Below are positions 1-5,521 of a DNA stretch of 9,153 nt, piece by piece. The DNA is from JADFXI01 sp050011415 (GTDB lineage: Bacteria; Nitrospirota; Thermodesulfovibrionia; Thermodesulfovibrionales; Dissulfurispiraceae), in the NCBI GenBank assembly GCA_050011415.1, contig JBEKJD010000113.1:1-9153 (forward strand), written 5' to 3'. Under the pieces are notes generated by a model that was not told where the DNA came from, did no database searches, and worked only from the letters and a program-made list of their open reading frames with translations. The stretch's first letter is position 1. Each line of letters opens with the position of its first letter. The position numbers and the translations under genes are program-made.

Positions 1-36
1 ATTGAAATTTTTGCGGAAAATGTTATTCTATAAACC

Positions 37-1341
37 ATGGCCCGCAGACCGGAAAGAACGGTTGAGGAGAATTACCTCAAAAGGATTGAGAAAAAGGTTG
101 AAGACCTGAAAAACCTTTTTGCGATGTCGGCGCTGATTTCTTCGACACTCGATCTGAATGAGCTCATGCAACTCGTTATGGAAAAAGCGAGGAATGCCTT
201 GCAGGCCGAAGCGTGCTCTATCCTTTTTTACAACAGGGAAACTGATAAGCTCGAGTTTGAGGTTGCCCTGTGCAGTGATAAGGCCACGTCCGAGATGCTT
301 ACGCAGAAAATCATACTCGATGTGGGGCAGGGCATAGCAGGATGGGTCGCTCAAAACCTCGTACCCCTGATTATTGATGATGTGAAGAAAGACAATCGCT
401 TCTGCGCTGATATCGACAAGCAGACCGGCTTTGTTACTGAAAGTATTGTGGCCGTTCCCCTGATCGGCAGGGGCGGTCTTATAGGGGTTGCCGAGTTGCT
501 CAATCCAAGAAGGAAGGATTATGATGCGGAGCTTTTTGAAATACTCTGCAGACAATTTGCGATAGCTATCGAAAATGCATTGCTTCATAAGAAATCGATC
601 GAAAAAGAGCGTCTCAGGCAGGAGCTTGAGATCGCCTCGGAGCTTCAGAAGAGTTTTCTCCCCTCATCGCCCTTTTTAAAAAAAGGCAATGTCTCTATCA
701 GCGCAATAAATATCTCTGCTGCACAAGTCGGCGGTGACCTCTATGATTTTATAGAGCCGGCTGAAAATACGGTTGGAGTGATTATAGGAGACGTATCAGG
801 CAAAGGTGTTTCCGGGGCCCTATATATGTCCAAAATAATAAGCGATTTCAAGTACCTGGGGATCTCCATAGATTCCCCCGATGTTGTTCTGAACCGCCTT
901 AATGCACTGCTCTCTGACGCGCCTCACGGCATGTATCTTACCGCCGTTTACATTATTATCGATTCTATCACTGGGGCCTTTCGCGTTTCTGCTGCCGGTC
1001 ACCCGCCATTCCTGCTCATAACAAAGGACGAAGTAAGGGTCATGGATGTCCTTTCAGGGCCGCCACTCGGAATACTTCCCGCAGAGTATCCTTTTACTCT
1101 GATGAGTCTTGCTGCCGGAGACAGGCTGTTCTTATTCACGGATGGCGTTTTTGAGGCAAAGAATAAATCGGGTGAGCGGATAGGGTTTGATAACCTGGTC
1201 GAATTTGTGAGAAGGCATAAAGATACGAGCCGGCTTTCCGACATGGTAGTCAATTATGTGAAAGACTTCTCGAAAGGAACTGAAATGGCGGATGATCTGA
1301 CCATGGTGGAAATCGCTTATTCAAATAGTCTATCAGCATGA
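37..1341 (+). CDS. GAF-domain PP2C-type (SpoIIE/RsbU-like) serine phosphatase
   Basis: Predicted cytoplasmic phosphatase of 434 residues that would dephosphorylate the serine-phosphorylated STAS antagonist of a partner-switching pathway. A GAF-type sensor domain spans roughly residues 27-182. A helical linker at about 185-208 contains the family-typical ELEIASELQKSFLP stretch. The SpoIIE/PP2C catalytic domain follows at about 210-428, with VGGDLYDF (Asp234), GDVSGKGVSGAL (Asp252), AAGHPP, FLFTDG (Asp369) and ADDLTMV (Asp419/420) as the expected metal-binding acidic positions. There are no membrane segments or signal peptide, so the signal is probably a small intracellular ligand. An in-frame TAA lies just upstream at 31-33, so translation cannot begin earlier than ATG 37. 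No clear Shine-Dalgarno precedes it. The TGA stop lies within the ATGA at 1338-1341, inside a transposon target duplication. The family call is firm; the physiological substrate is inferred from the neighbouring STAS gene. Confidence 0.93.
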   Translation: MARRPERTVEENYLKRIEKKVEDLKNLFAMSALISSTLDLNELMQLVMEKARNALQAEACSILFYNRETDKLEFEVALCSDKATSEMLTQKIILDVGQGIAGWVAQNLVPLIIDDVKKDNRFCADIDKQTGFVTESIVAVPLIGRGGLIGVAELLNPRRKDYDAELFEILCRQFAIAIENALLHKKSIEKERLRQELEIASELQKSFLPSSPFLKKGNVSISAINISAAQVGGDLYDFIEPAENTVGVIIGDVSGKGVSGALYMSKIISDFKYLGISIDSPDVVLNRLNALLSDAPHGMYLTAVYIIIDSITGAFRVSAAGHPPFLLITKDEVRVMDVLSGPPLGILPAEYPFTLMSLAAGDRLFLFTDGVFEAKNKSGERIGFDNLVEFVRRHKDTSRLSDMVVNYVKDFSKGTEMADDLTMVEIAYSNSLSA

Positions 1342-1343
1342 AA
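1335..1343 (+). repeat. Left target-site duplication AGCATGAAA
   Basis: Nine bases immediately left of the element, identical to 1529-1537. It contains the ATGA whose TGA ends the phosphatase gene. Confidence 0.88.
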
Positions 1344-1535
1344 CTGCAATACAGAAAATACAGGGCAATTTTTCTTTGCGAGCGAATAGCCCGCTGTGCC
1401 AATCCTGTTGTCTATACCGAACACCATCTGCATTCCAGTTCTATATGTGGGCTCGGCGTTACTCGCCCACTGCAGAGAACCCAGGCGCTCGACTGCAGAA
1501 AAACAACCCTGTACTTTCTGTATTGCAGAGCATGA
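1338..1535 (+). CDS. Possible translational relay ORF through the MITE-like element
   Basis: A 65-codon frame that starts at the ATG overlapping the phosphatase stop (ATGA, 1338-1341) and ends at the TGA overlapping the kinase start (ATGA, 1532-1535). It consists almost wholly of the inserted element, begins MKLQYRKYR, is rich in Cys and Arg, and has no recognisable domain. It is probably not a functional protein. Its interest is positional: the element length plus target duplication (194 bp) keeps the phase and contains no stop in this frame, so a terminating ribosome could restart here and again at the kinase gene. Whether it is translated cannot be told from sequence, and it may be chance. 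Confidence 0.3.
   Translation: MKLQYRKYRAIFLCERIARCANPVVYTEHHLHSSSICGLGVTRPLQRTQALDCRKTTLYFLYCRA
1344..1375 (+). repeat. Left terminal inverted repeat of the MITE-like element
   Basis: A 32-bp arm starting CTGCAATACAGAAA and ending in a T-rich stretch, TTTTTCT. It pairs with 1497-1528 at 28 of 32 positions. Both arms, read inward, encode the same peptide core LQYRKYR in one frame, which simply reflects the inverted repeat. Confidence 0.9.
1497..1528 (-). repeat. Right terminal inverted repeat of the MITE-like element
   Basis: The reverse complement of this segment aligns without gaps to 1344-1375, with four differences. Its outer end lies three bases before the kinase start codon. In mRNA, pairing of the two arms would place a long stem right beside that start. 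Confidence 0.9.
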
Positions 1536-1537
1536 AA
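1529..1537 (+). repeat. Right target-site duplication AGCATGAAA
   Basis: Nine bases immediately right of the element, identical to 1335-1343. It supplies the ATG (1532-1534) and second codon of the kinase gene, so the duplication preserved that gene's start. Confidence 0.88.
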
Positions 1538-1942
1538 AACTCGGTGGTTATCACGGTCCCTTCCCATCCGCAATATTTGTCGGTGATAAGGGCGGTAACC
1601 GCTCAAATGTGTGTTCTCTCCGGAATGTCGGACAGTTCGGTTGAAGAGGTCAAGGTTGCTGTAGATGAGGCGTGCTCCAATGTCATGAAATATGCCTATC
1701 GCGGGAATACCGACAGGCATATTGTTATACAGTACCGGATTATCAGGGACAGTTTTGAGGTTGTTATCGAGGACAGCGGCCTCAAGGCGCGTCCGGAAGC
1801 TATCGAAGGCAGGGACCTCGACGACATACGACCGGGAGGACTGGGTGTGCATTTGATAAAGAGGGCCTTTGATACGATGGCGTTCGATAAAAGGAAAAAA
1901 AGGGGAAACAGGCTCAAGCTTATTAGAAACAGAAGGGGATAA
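1532..1942 (+). CDS. RsbW/SpoIIAB-type anti-sigma factor serine kinase
   Basis: A 136-residue protein with the GHKL ATPase fold of anti-sigma factor kinases, which phosphorylate a STAS antagonist or alternatively bind a sigma factor or other target. The N box is at about 46-56 (DEACSNVMKYAY; Glu47 and Asn50 are the expected catalytic and Mg-binding residues). A G1-like DSG is at 81-83, and the glycine-rich ATP lid GGLGVHLI is at 102-109. The second glycine of the usual DxGxG motif is replaced (DSGLK), a mild divergence. ATG 1532 is preferred because family similarity begins there and because it is the ancestral ATGA overlap preserved in the target duplication. The frame is also open upstream to a TTG at 1376, but that extension is element sequence. 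No Shine-Dalgarno precedes ATG 1532, so initiation probably depends on coupling. The stop is 2 bp before the STAS gene. Confidence 0.88.
   Translation: MKNSVVITVPSHPQYLSVIRAVTAQMCVLSGMSDSSVEEVKVAVDEACSNVMKYAYRGNTDRHIVIQYRIIRDSFEVVIEDSGLKARPEAIEGRDLDDIRPGGLGVHLIKRAFDTMAFDKRKKRGNRLKLIRNRRG
1931..1938 (+). promoter_or_regulatory. Ribosome binding site of the STAS gene
   Basis: AGAAGGGG lies about 6 nt before ATG 1945, inside the last codons of the kinase gene. It is one of the few clear Shine-Dalgarno-like sites in this operon. Confidence 0.55.
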
Positions 1943-1944
1943 AA

Positions 1945-2274
1945 ATGACGGTCACTCTCAAAGAAATGAGCGGTAAGAAGATAATGACGCTTTCGGGTGA
2001 AATTGATATGAGCGCATCTCCATTATTGAGAAAGGAGTTAATGTCCCTGGTCAAAAAAAAGGTTGATCCAATATTGGTTGACTTTGAATATGTTTCGTAT
2101 ATCGATAGCTCAGGCATTGCTACATTCGTAGAGGGATTAAAGGGCATGACGGCTTTCGGGGGAAAACTCAAGCTGGCTGCGATGTCTTCCAGTGTCAAGG
2201 AGATATTCAGTTTCTCAAAATTAGACAGGGTATTTGAAATCTACGGAAGCATAGACGATGCGATCAATAGCTGA
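1945..2274 (+). CDS. STAS-domain anti-sigma factor antagonist (RsbV/SpoIIAA-like; possible MlaB-like role)
   Basis: A single STAS domain of 109 residues, the usual length for RsbV/SpoIIAA. The motif YIDSSGIATFVEG at 52-64 holds the conserved phosphoacceptor serine, by homology Ser56 in D-S-S-G. Asp21 in the GEIDMS segment matches the conserved N-terminal acidic site. In the known mechanism the kinase phosphorylates this serine and the PP2C phosphatase removes the phosphate; the unphosphorylated form binds the kinase and frees its target. The gene sits 2 bp after the kinase gene and overlaps the MlaE-type permease gene by 17 bp, so it is joined to both modules. STAS proteins (MlaB) also serve as ATPase-binding subunits of Mla transporters, with a DTGG-type motif in E. 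coli. The DSSG here favours the phospho-switch family, but a shared role cannot be excluded. Confidence 0.9.
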   Translation: MTVTLKEMSGKKIMTLSGEIDMSASPLLRKELMSLVKKKVDPILVDFEYVSYIDSSGIATFVEGLKGMTAFGGKLKLAAMSSSVKEIFSFSKLDRVFEIYGSIDDAINS

Positions 2275-3064
2275 AACTTTTTTCGGAGCAGTAGGGAGAA
2301 AAGCTTTTGAGTCCCTTAAGAACCTGCGTGATTCTTCAAAGCTCATTAATACCACTTTTTATTGGACAGTCATATCACCTTTTAAAGGCAAACCGCTAAG
2401 GCTCCGTGCAAGCGTTTCAGAAGTCGTAAAGACCGGCTATGACTCGATACCTATTGTGTCTGTCATCGCTTTTTTTGTCGGCATCATCCTTGCGTTGCAG
2501 TCGGCATACCAGCTCAGGAAGCTTGGAGCACTTATTTACGTGGCAAGTCTTGTCGGTGTTTCAATAACGCGGGAACTCGGCCCTATACTGACGGCAATTA
2601 TTGTTGCAGGCAGGAGCGGTTCCGCCTTTGCCGCTGAAATAGGTTCAATGAAAGCTGCCGAGGAAGTTGACGCGCTTGTCAGCATGGGCATCAATCCTGT
2701 GCGTTTTCTCGTGGTGCCGAAGCTTATCGCCCTTATGCTTATGTTGCCTGCTCTCACCATTATCGCAGACGGCGTAGGACTTTTCGGCGGGTTTTTCTTT
2801 TCGGTCGGCATGCTTGGAATCCATCCTGCCAATTACATTCAGCAAACGTCAAACTCACTGATGCTGAAGGACGTTTTTACAGGATTGGTCAAGGCGTGGG
2901 CCTTCGGCGTGGTCATCACCATTGTAGGGGCCTATCAGGGTTTTAAAGTCGAGGGAGGCGCCGAAGAAGTCGGCAGGAGAACAACTTCATCGGTAGTCGC
3001 TTCGATATTTATGGTTATTGTATTCGACCTTTTCTTTACAGTGCTTTTTTACTATCTTACTTAA
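2258..3064 (+). CDS. mlaE: MlaE-type ABC transporter permease (lipid transport)
   Basis: Inner-membrane permease of 268 residues, normal for the MlaE/YrbE family. An N-terminal amphipathic region (about 1-50) is followed by hydrophobic segments near 63-82, 108-120, 150-188, 212-228 and 246-266. The family signature runs from RELGPILTAIIVAGRSGS (105-122) through AEIGSMKAAEEVDAL (126-140), where the helix reaches the ATPase. A second conserved patch is GAYQGFKVEGGAEEVGRRTT (224-243). It should form a dimer with two copies of the ATPase and a ring of the MCE protein to move phospholipids between membranes. The ATG lies inside the STAS gene (17-bp overlap) with a weak CGGAAG 8 nt upstream. The TAA is directly followed by the ATPase start. 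Direction and identity of the lipid cargo are not readable from sequence. Confidence 0.94.
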   Translation: MRSIAETFFGAVGRKAFESLKNLRDSSKLINTTFYWTVISPFKGKPLRLRASVSEVVKTGYDSIPIVSVIAFFVGIILALQSAYQLRKLGALIYVASLVGVSITRELGPILTAIIVAGRSGSAFAAEIGSMKAAEEVDALVSMGINPVRFLVVPKLIALMLMLPALTIIADGVGLFGGFFFSVGMLGIHPANYIQQTSNSLMLKDVFTGLVKAWAFGVVITIVGAYQGFKVEGGAEEVGRRTTSSVVASIFMVIVFDLFFTVLFYYLT

Positions 3065-3859
3065 ATGGCGAATATGGAAAATGCAATAAGAGTTAATGAC
3101 CTGGTTACCTATTACGGAGACCGTCAAATTCTGAAAAACATCTCCTTTGCAATATCTCGCGGGCAGACGACAGTAATTTTGGGCGGGAGCGGCTGTGGGA
3201 AAAGCACTCTTCTCAAGCACCTTATCGGCCTTTTACAGCCTGCAAGTGGACAGATCCTTATCAACAACAGAAACATTGCAGTAATGAACGATGAGGAGTT
3301 GGACGAAATCAGGAAAAAAATGGGCGTTCTCTTCCAGGGCGCCGCACTGCTTAACTCGATGACTCTTGCTGATAATGTCGCTCTTCCCCTCAGAGAGCAT
3401 ACGCTTCTGGAAGAATCTACGATACAAATAATGGTACGAATGAAACTTGATCTTGTAGGACTCGCGGGCTTTGAGCATTTTTATCCCTCGCAACTATCGG
3501 GCGGTATGAAAAAACGGGCGGGCCTTGCCAGGGCTATGGCACTCGATCCGGAATTTCTCTTTTTTGACGAGCCGTCTGCCGGACTCGATCCAGTGACCGC
3601 TGCCGGACTCGACAAGCTGATCCTTAAATTAAGAGATGTTTTCAAAATGACAATTGTTGTGGTTACTCATGAACTCCCCAGTGTATTCATGATTGCCGAT
3701 TATGTTATTATGCTTGACTTGGGCAACGTAATCTTTACCGGAACTCTTGATGAATTACGTGTATCAGAGCATCCGAAGGTGCGTATGTTTCTTGAAAGAC
3801 GACCTGAGGATGAAAAGTATAGCCCCGAAGATTATTTCAAATTTATTGCGGGAGACTGA
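3065..3859 (+). CDS. mlaF: MlaF-type ABC transporter ATP-binding protein
   Basis: Cytoplasmic ATPase of 264 residues with a complete ABC motif set: Walker A GGSGCGKST (40-48, Lys46), Q-loop Gln91 in VLFQGAAL, signature LSGGM (144-148), Walker B FLFFDEP (164-170, Glu169), D-loop SAGLD (171-175) and H-loop His202. The SGGMKKR signature and the GAALLNSMT segment after the Q-loop are typical of the MlaF branch rather than amino-acid importers. It would power the permease encoded immediately upstream; the gene begins at the base after that TAA. A second in-frame ATG at 3074 gives MENAIRV, also a plausible start. Neither has a Shine-Dalgarno, so translation is probably coupled. The C-terminal tail (about 240-264) is charged, and in E. 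coli MlaF the tail contacts the neighbouring subunit. Confidence 0.95.
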   Translation: MANMENAIRVNDLVTYYGDRQILKNISFAISRGQTTVILGGSGCGKSTLLKHLIGLLQPASGQILINNRNIAVMNDEELDEIRKKMGVLFQGAALLNSMTLADNVALPLREHTLLEESTIQIMVRMKLDLVGLAGFEHFYPSQLSGGMKKRAGLARAMALDPEFLFFDEPSAGLDPVTAAGLDKLILKLRDVFKMTIVVVTHELPSVFMIADYVIMLDLGNVIFTGTLDELRVSEHPKVRMFLERRPEDEKYSPEDYFKFIAGD

Positions 3860-3893
3860 AATTAAATATTTCATTTTTCATAATCACGTTCCC

Positions 3894-3900
3894 GGGGAGG
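3894..3900 (+). promoter_or_regulatory. Ribosome binding site of the MCE gene
   Basis: A strong GGGGAGG in the 45-bp gap after the ATPase gene. It lies 4 nt before TTG 3905 and 13 nt before ATG 3914, so it does not settle the start, although the TTG is closer to usable spacing. The gap also has a small GAAAT/ATTTC palindrome, but no convincing promoter or terminator. Confidence 0.6.
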
Positions 3901-3904
3901 AAGC

Positions 3905-4816
3905 TTGGCTTATATGAAAGAAGAGATTAAGGCCGGCATCATTGTGGTCTTATCGCTTGTTATCTTGACCGGATTTATTATCCTGATCGGCGGCAGCCAG
4001 CTTTTTGAAAAGCTGGACATATATTATGTGAAGGTAAAGAACGCCGCGGGCCTGGAAAATGGAGCCAGTGTGAAGCTCGGCGGTGTCAGGGCAGGCAAGG
4101 TGATCGATGTCAGGGCCCCTGAAGCGGCAGGCAACCCTGTTGTTATAACAATAGGAGTGAAAAAGGGGACGCCGCTTTACCGCGGGACAAAAGCATCGAT
4201 AACGCAAGTCGGATTTGTCGGCGATATCTACCTGCTTCTTTCTGTTGAGAAAACCACTCCTGAACTCATCAGGGCGGGAACGGAAATACCTGCAAGTGAT
4301 CAGGTCAATTTTGACATGCTCATGGCGCGTCTCGATGAGATATCCGGATCGGCAAATGGGCTTATCAACGATGCCAGGAAGATGTTAAGCAAAAAGAATA
4401 TTGAGAACATTGGAAAATTAATTGAAGACACTGATCATGCTATATCATCCGGCTCCTCCAGCCTTGATAAATTAGCTGTTTCATTGAACAACACCACTGG
4501 TAAACTTGACCGTGTGCTCACTGAAGTTGAAGGGTTGGTCAAGGGGAACAAGGGAGAAATCACGCTTCTTGTAAAGAAGGCGAGAGAGGATATGGAAAAA
4601 GCCGGAGACATGATAAAGGCCTTCGAGGAAACGGCCAAATCTATTGATAAAACGTCACGTTCTGCGGATAGGGCGATAAACCTTCAGTCAGAGAACATTG
4701 ACGCGCTCATTATTTCTTTGACCAAAACAACCGAGGACCTCCGTGAGGTGATGCAGGAGATCAAGAACAAACCATGGAGTATTATCTATAAGGAAGGTAC
4801 TAAAGGGGAGGAATAG
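3905..4816 (+). CDS. mlaD: MlaD-type MCE-domain substrate-binding protein
   Basis: Membrane-anchored periplasmic protein of up to 303 residues. A single N-terminal transmembrane segment lies at about 10-30 after a short charged start (MKEEIKAG). The MCE domain at about 38-116 includes AAGLENGASVKLGGVRAGKV and the QVGFVGDIYLLLS strand. A long helical, heptad-like region follows at about 135-285, and the tail KPWSIIYKEG resembles the end of many MlaD homologues. MCE domains form hexameric rings that channel lipids above the permease dimer. At about 300 residues it is longer than E. coli MlaD (about 180), owing to the helical extension, which could span part of the periplasm. The start is either TTG 3905 or ATG 3914; family proteins commonly begin near the MKEE. 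The stop is 1 bp before the lipoprotein gene. Confidence 0.93.
   Translation: MAYMKEEIKAGIIVVLSLVILTGFIILIGGSQLFEKLDIYYVKVKNAAGLENGASVKLGGVRAGKVIDVRAPEAAGNPVVITIGVKKGTPLYRGTKASITQVGFVGDIYLLLSVEKTTPELIRAGTEIPASDQVNFDMLMARLDEISGSANGLINDARKMLSKKNIENIGKLIEDTDHAISSGSSSLDKLAVSLNNTTGKLDRVLTEVEGLVKGNKGEITLLVKKAREDMEKAGDMIKAFEETAKSIDKTSRSADRAINLQSENIDALIISLTKTTEDLREVMQEIKNKPWSIIYKEGTKGEE
4805..4811 (+). promoter_or_regulatory. Ribosome binding site of the lipoprotein gene
   Basis: GGGGAGG with 6 nt to ATG 4818, overlapping the last codons of the MCE gene. It supports the lipoprotein start. Confidence 0.65.
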
Positions 4817-4817
4817 G

Positions 4818-5399
4818 ATGCTGAAGCGTTTCGCCGTTATTGCCTTTGCATGTTTATTGGCTGCTTGCTCGCTGCCTGAAACCAGGATTTACAGCCTTGA
4901 TATGCCTCATAACAAGGCGGCCGGGAACACAAAGGCTGTTTCGTCTCTCACCATACATATTGATTCTCCCCGCTACCTGGACCAGCCTTATATAGCGCAC
5001 AGGAATTCCCGCTACAGTCTTATAATTTCCAAATACTCAAAGTGGGACACGTCACCTGACGATCTCGTAAAAGAAACATTCAGGGACGCCCTCTCCACTT
5101 CAGGGCTTTTTCGGGAGGTCAGGCTCTCCCATGCTGTGCCGACCGGCTTTTATTTGCTTGCGATAAACCTGAAAAAATTCGAATTGCTTGATACTGCTGA
5201 AGGCGCTTCAGGAGAAATAGAATTTGATGCGGCATTGTTTTCTCCTGACGGCAAAGAATTATTCCGCCGGACTTTCTCAAACAAAACAAAACTGGATGAC
5301 GGGTCTTTTTTAAGTCTCGCAAATGCGCTCAGCAGAGGACTTGGCGAGGGAGTAAACGAGGTAATATCGGGTATCTCCGGTGTGGTCCCTGCATTATGA
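4818..5399 (+). CDS. PqiC-like ABC transport auxiliary lipoprotein
   Basis: A 193-residue predicted lipoprotein. Its signal peptide (MLKRFAVIAFACLLAAC) has a lipobox LAAC with the lipidated Cys at 17, followed by SLPETRIYSLDMP, the short pattern seen at the start of PqiC/ABC-type auxiliary lipoproteins. The mature part includes YLDQPYIAHRNSRYSLIISKYSKW (about 54-77), similar in kind to the conserved core of that family, and a C-terminal SxALSRGLGEGVNEVI helix. Residue Ser18 after the Cys does not give the E. coli inner-membrane retention signal, so outer-membrane location is expected. Such proteins are encoded with MCE transport systems and are thought to dock the MCE assembly to the outer membrane. 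It appears to be the last gene of the operon. The family call is good; the specific role is inferred from context. Confidence 0.82.
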   Translation: MLKRFAVIAFACLLAACSLPETRIYSLDMPHNKAAGNTKAVSSLTIHIDSPRYLDQPYIAHRNSRYSLIISKYSKWDTSPDDLVKETFRDALSTSGLFREVRLSHAVPTGFYLLAINLKKFELLDTAEGASGEIEFDAALFSPDGKELFRRTFSNKTKLDDGSFLSLANALSRGLGEGVNEVISGISGVVPAL

Positions 5400-5521
5400 T
5401 ATAGCTGCACGGCGTACTTTAACCTCTCACCTATAAGCTCTGGTCCATTACTATCGGGAGTCGGCCCCCTTACTATCAGGTTGCTTGCACAAATTTGGTT
5501 TTGGTTGTTACTATAAAAGAC
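5400..5521 (+). promoter_or_regulatory. Intergenic region upstream of secA with repeated TTACTAT motifs
   Basis: A 122-bp gap between the lipoprotein gene and secA. TTACTAT occurs three times, at 5448-5454, 5470-5476 and 5508-5514. The first two are extended to TTACTATCGGG and TTACTATCAGG and are 22 bp apart. A TATAAA (5512-5517) near the start codon and TTG-rich hexamers around 5481-5500 hint at a promoter, but no pair has good spacing. No hairpin followed by a T-run marks a terminator for the upstream operon. Confidence 0.35.

Larger units (their letters stand above)
1344..1528. mobile_element. MITE-like non-autonomous insertion element (185 bp)
   Basis: A 185-bp segment bounded by 32-bp inverted repeats, 1344-1375 and 1497-1528, that match at 28 of 32 positions. 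Mismatches are at TIR positions 15 and 23-25, and the outer ends begin CTGCAATACAGAAA. It is flanked by perfect 9-bp direct repeats, AGCATGAAA, and the inverted-repeat match stops exactly at those repeats, which fixes the boundaries. It carries no transposase and is too small to, so it would have been moved in trans. A 9-bp duplication is known for several transposase families (for example IS4 and some IS5 and IS1 relatives), so the parent family is not assigned. Inside is a GTGGGC/GCCCAC hairpin at 1447-1470, and an ACTGCAGA motif occurs twice, at about 1469 and 1492. Deleting the element plus one repeat restores a 4-bp ATGA overlap between the flanking genes. Confidence 0.88.

Noticed and set aside
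2..29. Promoter TTGAAA (2-7) with TATTCT (24-29) before the phosphatase gene
   Set aside because: The spacer is 16 bp but the -10 is poor and only 36 bp of upstream sequence is visible, so I cannot support it.
1447..1470. GTGGGC/GCCCAC hairpin in the element as an attC-like or riboswitch structure
   Set aside because: It is a six-bp stem with a 12-nt loop and none of the conserved motifs of an integron attC site or a known riboswitch.
1376..1531. Kinase start at TTG 1376
   Set aside because: The added 52 residues are transposon sequence with no family similarity, and ATG 1532 is the preserved ancestral ATGA start. Kept only as a finding.
1412..1852. Long minus-strand reading frame across the element and the kinase gene
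   Set aside because: It lies antisense to the recognisable kinase, has no family features, and its element part only mirrors the LQYRKYR coding of the inverted repeat.
5495..5521. SecA start at TTG 5495
   Set aside because: It would add nine residues (VLVVTIKD-type) before the conserved SecA N-terminus beginning MVNILKKIFG at ATG 5522.
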